Source: Bacteroidales bacterium (GTDB lineage Bacteria; Bacteroidota; Bacteroidia; Bacteroidales; Bacteroidaceae). Taken from it: a stretch of 10,634 bases of DNA. The DNA lies in contig SFKY01000079.1 of NCBI GenBank assembly GCA_004554665.1, positions 1 through 10,634 on the forward strand, written 5' to 3'. This document shows positions 6,415-10,634 of the stretch, in pieces; the stretch's first letter is position 1, and each line of letters starts with the position of its first letter. Under the pieces are notes generated by a model. The model did no database searches, was not told the origin of the DNA, and was given only the letters and a program-made list of their open reading frames with translations. A program made the translations under genes and the position numbers.

Positions 6415-6450
6415 GGATTTTCCCTACATTGGGAGGGGATTTTCCCTACA
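6415..6450. repeat. Two perfect 14-bp direct repeats 22 bp apart, likely activator site
   Basis: GGATTTTCCCTACA occurs at 6415-6428 and again at 6437-6450. The start-to-start distance is 22 bp, two turns of the helix, so both copies face the same side of the DNA. On the minus strand the copies read TGTAGGGAAAATCC and occupy about -39 to -75 relative to the predicted start at 6376. LytTR-type response regulators classically bind two direct repeats at about this spacing just upstream of the -35/-33 region. The regulator itself is not in the window. The Wzi gene on the other side could share the site. Confidence 0.6.
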
Positions 6451-6563
6451 CTTGCAAAAGAGCAAGGCAACGGGCCGCGGAAACAAAAACAGGTGGAAAT
6501 GAAATAAAAACATCCAAACAGCGTTATGTATAAGACATACAGGCTTTTTAGACGCATTGCAGG

Positions 6564-6571
6564 TACGTTTG
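6564..6571 (+). promoter_or_regulatory. Candidate -7 element for the Wzi-family gene
   Basis: TACGTTTG is an exact TAnnTTTG match. No TTTG is present 19-21 bp upstream; the nearest is a T-run at 6545-6549 with too short a spacer. If used, transcription starts near 6577 and the leader is about 57 nt. The poor -33 would fit a promoter that needs an activator, possibly bound at 6415-6450, although that is about 115 bp away. Confidence 0.35.
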
Positions 6572-6633
6572 GGAGTATGGATAGAGAGACGGCGTGCGCG
6601 GGCCATGACTTAAAAACATATAGATTAATAGAT

Positions 6634-8205
6634 ATGTACATAAAACGGACAATCATAGCGTTGGCATTGGCCTCGTGGTTGCCTGCTGCCCATGCCCAAT
6701 ATGCGTGGCAGGATGGTGCCGAACCCGGCAAAGAGAACCTGACAGAGGGGCTTGCCTATAAGCTGGAGGCGCAGGCTACGGTATCTAAGGACAAGACACC
6801 GCTGTGGCTCAATGCCAATAAATACGGACTGAGCTCGTTGGAGGACCGCAACGGATATGTGAGGGCAAGTCTGATACGCCCGCTTGCCACCGATTCGGCC
6901 CGTCGATGGGGGATTGGCTACGGATTGGACGTGGCCGGAGCCTACCATTTTACGAGCAAACCCATTGTCCAGCAGGCTTATGCCGAACTGAGATGGTTGC
7001 ACGGTGTGCTGACCGTAGGCAGCAAGGAACAGCCGATGGAACTGAAAAATAACCGGCTGAGCAGCGGCTCGCAGACGCTGGGCATCAATGCGCGCCCTGT
7101 GCCGCAGGTACGGTTGGCGCTGCCCGAATATTGGGTATTGCCTTTCGGCCACGGATGGCTGCGCATCAAGGGTCATGTAGCCTATGGCAAGATGACCGAC
7201 GATGGTTGGCAGCATGAGTTCACCTCCCAACAGACCAAGTACACCGATGACTTGCTCTATCACTCCAAGGCCGGCTATCTGATGATAGGCAATCCGGACC
7301 GCTTCTGCCCCCTGTCGGTAGAGATGGGACTGGAGATGGCCACGCTGTTTGGCGGAACAGCCTACTGGGTACAGAGCAACGGGTCGGGAGAAGGACTGAA
7401 AATGGGGTCGGGACTGAAAGACTTCTGGCATGCTTTCCTACCCGGAGGCGCAGATCCCAACGAAGGTGTGTACGGCAATGTGTCGGGAAACCAGTTGGGC
7501 AGTTGGGTGATGCGCGTTAACTATGACACCGACTTGTGGCGATGGAGTATCTATGCCGACCATTTCTTTGAAGATCACTCGGCCATGTTGCTCCTCGACT
7601 ACGACGGATATGGCAAGGGTGATAACTATCTGGTAAAGGAAGACCGCAGATTCTACCTGTATAAGCTGAAGGACATGATGCTCGGCATGGAACTGAACCT
7701 GAAATACGGACGATGGTTGCGCGATGTGGTGGTGGAATATTTGTACACCAAGTACCAGAGTGGCCCTTACTATCACGACCATTCCATGAACATCCCCGAC
7801 CATCTGGCAGGTATGGACAATTATTATAACCACGGCATCTATCCCGGTTGGCAGCATTGGGGGCAGGTGATGGGCAATCCGCTCTACCGCTCTCCCATCT
7901 ACAACACCAATGGCCGTATTGGCGTGGAAAACAATAGGTTTATGGCCTTCCATCTGGGTTTGGCCGGAGCTCCTACAGACAGGTTAGACTATCGGGTGTT
8001 GGCCACATGGCAGGATGGACTGGGCACCTATGACAAGCCCTACACCAAGAAGCATCACAATGTGAGCCTGATGGTAGAGGCCGGGTACCGTTTTAACCGC
8101 CAGTGGCAAGTGAGGGGAGCCTACGGCATGGACTTCGGCCATATATTGGGCAGCAATGCCGGTTTCCAACTTACCGTAAGCAAGTGGGGACTCCTGAAAC
8201 TATAA
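6634..8205 (+). CDS. Capsule assembly Wzi-family outer-membrane protein
   Basis: From the ATG at 6634 the protein is 523 residues with a signal peptide (MYIKRTIIALALASWLPAAHAQ, cleavage near Ala21). An in-frame ATG at 6526 would add 36 hydrophilic residues before the signal peptide, so 6634 is preferred. The mature part has Wzi-family character: alternating aromatic/polar strands fitting a beta-barrel, VQQAYAELRW (112-121), LTVGSKEQPMEL (126-137), RPVPQVRLALPEYW (154-167), YNTNGRIGVENNRF (423-436) and the C-terminal strand. E. coli Wzi is an outer-membrane lectin that holds capsule on the cell surface, and Bacteroidetes members are longer and usually lie in or near polysaccharide loci, as here. 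DSA at 87-89 fits the Bacteroidales O-glycosylation sequon. The next gene follows after 20 bp and is probably cotranscribed. Confidence 0.85.
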   Translation: MYIKRTIIALALASWLPAAHAQYAWQDGAEPGKENLTEGLAYKLEAQATVSKDKTPLWLNANKYGLSSLEDRNGYVRASLIRPLATDSARRWGIGYGLDVAGAYHFTSKPIVQQAYAELRWLHGVLTVGSKEQPMELKNNRLSSGSQTLGINARPVPQVRLALPEYWVLPFGHGWLRIKGHVAYGKMTDDGWQHEFTSQQTKYTDDLLYHSKAGYLMIGNPDRFCPLSVEMGLEMATLFGGTAYWVQSNGSGEGLKMGSGLKDFWHAFLPGGADPNEGVYGNVSGNQLGSWVMRVNYDTDLWRWSIYADHFFEDHSAMLLLDYDGYGKGDNYLVKEDRRFYLYKLKDMMLGMELNLKYGRWLRDVVVEYLYTKYQSGPYYHDHSMNIPDHLAGMDNYYNHGIYPGWQHWGQVMGNPLYRSPIYNTNGRIGVENNRFMAFHLGLAGAPTDRLDYRVLATWQDGLGTYDKPYTKKHHNVSLMVEAGYRFNRQWQVRGAYGMDFGHILGSNAGFQLTVSKWGLLKL

Positions 8206-8225
8206 CAAAGAAAGTACACATCATC

Positions 8226-8687
8226 ATGAAATATCTCAATAAAAGCCACAAGCTGATGGCTTTGGCGGCAGTAGGAATATTGGCCTCATGCGAGTTGCAT
8301 ACGAGCGACAATGGCAAGCTCGATGGCTTTTGGCATCTGGAACGGGTAGACACATTGGCCACTGGAGGACAAAAAGACCTGTCGGAACAGCGCGTGTTTT
8401 GGGCAATTGAGGCCAAACTGCTCAATGTCCGCGATTCAGACCATGACAGTAGGGGATTTTACTTCCGGTTCAATCAGACTGCAGACAGCCTGATACTCAC
8501 CGAGCCCTATGATTACGGAGGCCATGACGACCAAGAAGGTGGTGGAGATGTACCCGTGACCGATGTTGAAGTGCTGGCCCCGTATGGCATTAACAACCTG
8601 GAGGAGCACTACCAAAAAGAGAGCCTCACGGGCTCTCGTATGGCGCTGAAGTCGAAGACGCTCAGGCTGTTTTTCAAGAAATTCTGA
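8226..8687 (+). CDS. Lipocalin-like lipoprotein
   Basis: This 153-residue protein has a signal peptide with a lipobox (LASC, Cys22). The ATG at 8226 is chosen because it gives this signal peptide; longer in-frame starts lie inside the Wzi gene. After the Cys, KLDGFWHLERVDTL (31-44) is the usual opening of small lipocalin-like domains (Gly-x-Trp), followed by alternating strands (RVFWAIEAKLLNV, RGFYFRFNQ, DSLILTEPYDY) and a final TLRLFFKKF strand. DTL (42-44) and DSL (87-89) fit the Bacteroidales O-glycosylation sequon. A stretch rich in Asp, Glu and Gly (98-109) could bind a cation or be a loop. It is placed 20 bp after the Wzi-family gene, so an accessory role at the same outer membrane is likely. 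The ligand is unknown. Confidence 0.8.
   Translation: MKYLNKSHKLMALAAVGILASCELHTSDNGKLDGFWHLERVDTLATGGQKDLSEQRVFWAIEAKLLNVRDSDHDSRGFYFRFNQTADSLILTEPYDYGGHDDQEGGGDVPVTDVEVLAPYGINNLEEHYQKESLTGSRMALKSKTLRLFFKKF
8614..8637 (-). terminator. Terminator of the polyprenyl-phosphate transferase gene, embedded in the opposite coding sequence
   Basis: GAGAGCC at 8619-8625 and GGCTCTC at 8631-8637 form a perfect 7-bp stem with a 5-nt loop. The A5 run at 8614-8618 becomes TTTTT immediately after the stem on the minus strand, the layout of an intrinsic terminator for leftward transcription. It lies 57 nt past the stop of the converging gene (8694) and within the last 25 codons of the lipocalin-like gene. 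In the plus direction no T-run follows. Confidence 0.7.
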
Positions 8688-8693
8688 GAGACA

Positions 8694-9788
8694 CTATTCC
8701 TGTTCCCTGCGGGTGATGCAGCGGTCTACCAGCAGATGGAAGAGCGCATAGAGCACAGTGTCTGTCGCGATGACCCCTGTGGTGTGAATCAGGGGAAAAG
8801 CCACCATGTTGAGCACAAGAAAAGCAACGGCCAAAGCCACAATCACAATGAGCGACTGATGCATGGACAAGCCCGCCTGCATGAGTTTGTGATGGATGTG
8901 GTTCTTGTCAGCCTGAAACAGCGGTTTGTGGTGTTGCAGTCGGTAAAGGATGACCCATGCCACATCAAAGATGGGGATGAGGAGCAGTGACCCTGCAAAG
9001 ACAAGATGCCCGGGACGATAGGGCATGACATCCGGATTGACCATAATGTATTTGACAAACAAGAATCCCAGAATAAATCCCAGAGTAAGACTGCCGCTGT
9101 CACCCATGAAAATCTTACGGTTGCGTTCCTCCTTTCCGAATAGGTTAAAGTAGAGATACGCAATCAGTACCCCCGCCAGTCCGGCTATCAGTATGCAGTA
9201 GGCATACAAGTGCAGGCACAGGAAGCCATAGAGAAATCCCAGCAAAGCAAGGAGCGACAGGCTGGCCGCCAATCCATCGATACCATCAATCAGGTTCGTG
9301 GCATTATCGATAAAGACAATGGCCAGCACAGTGAGCGGTACACCCAACCATACAGGTACCTCCTGAATACCGAGAAATCCATAAAGATGATTGATATACA
9401 GTCCGGCCGCCGGCAACAGCATGGCCGCCAAGATCTGTGCGGCAAACTTGATGCGGGCACCCAATCCTATGAGATCGTCGATGATACCTACGATATAGAT
9501 TGTGATGAGACTCACCATGAAATAAAGCACCCAGAGGTTGATGGCAATCTTGTGCCCCGTCTCATGCACATCGAGCGTGGCAGTGGCGATGATAAATGAG
9601 AAAACCATACACGGGATAAACGAGATGCCACCCAGTCGGGGTACCTTCGTCTTGTGCATCTTGCGCTTGTTGGGGATATCGTATAGCCCTCTGGCTTTGC
9701 AAAAGTTGAGTATGACAGGTATGAGGACGAATCCGCAAAGCATACTGATAGCAAAGGCGCCTATGATAATCAGCAAATTATTAGTCAT
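8694..9788 (-). CDS. Polyprenyl-phosphate N-acetylhexosamine-1-phosphate transferase (WecA/MraY superfamily)
   Basis: The 364-residue protein is a multi-pass membrane enzyme (about ten or eleven hydrophobic segments) that transfers a sugar-1-phosphate from a UDP-sugar to undecaprenyl phosphate, starting a lipid-linked glycan. Family blocks are clear: KTKVPRLGG (46-54), VGIIDDLIGL (100-109, with Asp104/Asp105), ATNLIDGIDGLA (163-174), FMGDSGSLTLG (227-237, with Asp230) and the cytoplasmic DKNHIHHKLMQAG loop (294-306, HIHH). The HIHH loop separates WecA-type enzymes from MraY. GlcNAc-1-phosphate is the usual substrate, but the exact sugar cannot be read off. Divergence from a glycosyltransferase and the nearby Wzi-family gene point to capsule or exopolysaccharide. 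Its 3' end comes within 6 bp of the converging lipocalin-like gene. Confidence 0.9.
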   Translation of the reverse strand: MTNNLLIIIGAFAISMLCGFVLIPVILNFCKARGLYDIPNKRKMHKTKVPRLGGISFIPCMVFSFIIATATLDVHETGHKIAINLWVLYFMVSLITIYIVGIIDDLIGLGARIKFAAQILAAMLLPAAGLYINHLYGFLGIQEVPVWLGVPLTVLAIVFIDNATNLIDGIDGLAASLSLLALLGFLYGFLCLHLYAYCILIAGLAGVLIAYLYFNLFGKEERNRKIFMGDSGSLTLGFILGFLFVKYIMVNPDVMPYRPGHLVFAGSLLLIPIFDVAWVILYRLQHHKPLFQADKNHIHHKLMQAGLSMHQSLIVIVALAVAFLVLNMVAFPLIHTTGVIATDTVLYALFHLLVDRCITRREQE

Positions 9789-9875
9789 TATGTAGCTAAA
9801 ATTATTCTTGATAGATAACTCGTTAATGCTGCTTTTATTGTATCACCAAAGACGAAAGAACTACCTTGTAACCAA

Positions 9876-9890
9876 TATTTGTGACAAATA
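9876..9890. promoter_or_regulatory. 15-bp palindrome, candidate operator
   Basis: TATTTGTGACAAATA has perfect 7-bp arms around one central base. It sits midway in the divergent spacer and overlaps the only candidate -7 for the glycosyltransferase gene, so a dimeric regulator bound here could control one or both directions. The shape resembles sites of Crp/Fnr-like or other helix-turn-helix dimers, but no specific regulator can be named. Confidence 0.45.
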
Positions 9891-9893
9891 ACA

Positions 9894-9921
9894 GCCTCCA
9901 ATGACAACAAAAATGGGAGGC
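9894..9921 (+). promoter_or_regulatory. Leader hairpin with an SD-like right arm
   Basis: GCCTCC at 9894-9899 pairs with GGAGGC at 9916-9921, extended by two more pairs beyond an A-G mismatch, with a 10-nt loop. The right arm contains GGAGG but is about 30 nt from the ATG at 9952, too far to be its ribosome site; GGAGA at 9944-9948 is better placed. If transcription starts upstream of 9894 the hairpin lies in the leader and could affect elongation or translation. This may be coincidence. Confidence 0.3.
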
Positions 9922-9951
9922 AGACGTTATTATATATATAATTGGAGAACG

Positions 9952-10634
9952 ATGAAGATATCGATTGTAACAGTAGCCTACAATAGTTCCAAGACATTAG
10001 AGAGCACAATTCGTTCCGTATTGGCACAAACTTATAAAGATATTGAGTATATCGTGGTAGACGGAGGCTCTGACGATGGAAGCCCAGCCATACTCTCGCA
10101 ATACGAGCAAGAGTTTGGTGGCAGGATGCGATGGGTGTCAGAACAAGATAAAGGAATCTACGATGCCATGAACAAGGGCATTGCAATGGCTACAGGAGAC
10201 GTGGTGGGCATCCTCAATTCGGATGATTATTTCACTTCTAATGATGTGATAGAGAAGATGGTGTCCAGTTTTTCACAGCCAGAAGTAGATGCTGTTTACG
10301 GAGATGTACACTTTGTACGAGAAGGAGCTTTGGACAAAGTGGTGCGTTATTATTCCTCAAAGATGTTTAGTCCTTTCTGGCTTCGTTTTGGTTTCATGCC
10401 GGCCCATCCCTCGTTTTATGTACGGCGAGAAGTGTATGAAAAAGCAGGAGGATATAAAACCGATTACCAGATAGGAGCCGACTTCGAGATGATGGTACGT
10501 CTTTTTAAGGTGCACAAGCTGCGGGCCAAATATCTACCCATGGACTTTGTCACCATGCGTGTAGGCGGTGCCAGTACCAAGAATCTGCGTAGCCATATCA
10601 CCCTATTGCGTGAAGACGCAAGGGCGTGCCGGGA
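9952..10634 (+). CDS. Family 2 glycosyltransferase (3' end cut by the window)
   Basis: The frame is open from 9952 to the window edge, giving 227 codons with no stop. It starts MKISIVTVAYNSS, the usual first strand of GT-A family 2 enzymes, and GGAGA sits 3 bp before the ATG. ATGs at 9901 and 9913 are in frame, but they would add residues before the conserved strand and lack a good ribosome site. Motifs: QTYKDIEYIVVDGGSDDGS (about 27-45) for nucleotide binding, EQDKGIYDAMNKGIAMATGD (68-87), and ILNSDDYF with the DxD-type metal site (about 91-98). MPAHPSFYVRR and GADFEMMVRLF further on are typical of WcaA-like enzymes. It should add a sugar to a lipid-linked glycan in the cytoplasm. Codon use looks more AT-rich than in the left-hand operon, as often seen where polysaccharide loci begin. 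The acceptor and donor are unknown. Confidence 0.9.
   Translation, partial: MKISIVTVAYNSSKTLESTIRSVLAQTYKDIEYIVVDGGSDDGSPAILSQYEQEFGGRMRWVSEQDKGIYDAMNKGIAMATGDVVGILNSDDYFTSNDVIEKMVSSFSQPEVDAVYGDVHFVREGALDKVVRYYSSKMFSPFWLRFGFMPAHPSFYVRREVYEKAGGYKTDYQIGADFEMMVRLFKVHKLRAKYLPMDFVTMRVGGASTKNLRSHITLLREDARACR

Larger units (their letters stand above)
9789..9951. other. Divergent spacer between the sugar-phosphate transferase and glycosyltransferase genes
   Basis: This 163-bp AT-rich spacer must hold promoters for both directions, but no complete TTTG / TAnnTTTG pair is convincing on either strand. AATATTTG at 9874-9881 (plus) is a one-mismatch -7 without a -33 partner. What does stand out are three symmetric elements: the palindrome at 9876-9890, the hairpin at 9894-9921 and the AT palindrome ATTATATATATAAT at 9929-9942. 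No tRNA or small ORF of note is seen. Confidence 0.5.

Noticed and set aside
5864..6502. 212-codon plus-strand frame opposite the secreted protein
   Set aside because: It is a Val/Ile-rich antisense shadow that runs through the promoter region; the minus frame has a signal peptide, promoter and terminator.
6526..6633. In-frame N-terminal extension of the Wzi-family protein
   Set aside because: It would put 36 charged residues before a classic signal peptide and begins upstream of the best -7 element at 6564.
9901..9951. Longer start for the family 2 glycosyltransferase at 9901 or 9913
   Set aside because: The extra residues precede the conserved first strand, and the only well-placed ribosome site is GGAGA before 9952.
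9789..9951. Invertible promoter as found in some Bacteroides capsule loci
   Set aside because: The palindromes present are single short elements; no separated inverted-repeat pair flanking a promoter was found in the spacer.
1..10634. CRISPR array, tRNA/rRNA genes, insertion sequences, or a defence system
   Set aside because: No regularly spaced repeats with unique spacers, no cloverleaf-like tRNA sequence, no transposase or integrase motif, and no defence-type gene was seen; the genes present are housekeeping, envelope or polysaccharide genes.

Overview
The window looks like chromosomal DNA of a mid-GC member of the Bacteroidales, most likely Prevotella or a close relative. The evidence is protein character (a DUF4369-type lipoprotein, a Bacteroidetes-style dihydroorotase, a Wzi-family capsule protein with a companion lipocalin-like lipoprotein), short Cys lipoboxes, promoter candidates of the Bacteroidetes TTTG / TAnnTTTG type rather than TTGACA / TATAAT, and mostly weak Shine-Dalgarno sequences. 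The species cannot be named from the sequence alone. No rRNA, tRNA, insertion sequence, phage gene or CRISPR array was seen.

Layout. Positions 1-92 hold the C-terminal end of an unidentified membrane protein. From about 150 to 5063 there is one tight plus-strand operon: a DUF4369-like lipoprotein (183-989), dihydroorotase (999-2330), a free-standing methionine synthase reactivation domain (2327-3145), a membrane-anchored metallophosphoesterase (3142-4308) and a PlsC-type acyltransferase (4305-5063). The last four genes are chained by three successive ATGA start/stop overlaps. Downstream and facing it is a minus-strand unit (5204-6346): a secreted protein with a His- and aromatic-rich middle and a Ser/Arg/Gly tail carrying six spaced FG(G)R motifs, then a candidate 26-residue small protein, then a strong UUCG-loop terminator.

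The 287-bp divergent spacer 6347-6633 is rich in regulatory sequence. It has a Bacteroidetes-type promoter for the secreted protein, an 8-bp inverted repeat overlapping that promoter, and two perfect 14-bp direct repeats exactly 22 bp apart abutting the -33 element, a geometry typical of LytTR-type activator sites. Rightward from it run a Wzi-family outer-membrane protein (6634-8205) and a lipocalin-like lipoprotein (8226-8687). A WecA/MraY-superfamily polyprenyl-phosphate sugar-phosphate transferase (8694-9788, minus) converges on them, and its likely terminator lies inside the opposite coding sequence. A family-2 glycosyltransferase (9952 to the window end, plus, cut off) diverges from the transferase across a palindrome-rich spacer.

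How it works together. The right 4 kb is the edge of a surface-polysaccharide locus: a lipid-linked initiating transferase, a sugar transferase and an outer-membrane capsule-association protein. The left 5 kb is a housekeeping operon joining pyrimidine synthesis, cobalamin-dependent methionine synthase upkeep and membrane-lipid enzymes. No complete new defence or mobile system was found. The most promising undescribed items are the small ORF at 5204-5284, the 22-bp-spaced repeat operator at 6415-6450, and the stand-alone MetH reactivation protein with an Asp-to-Asn change at a predicted AdoMet-contact position.
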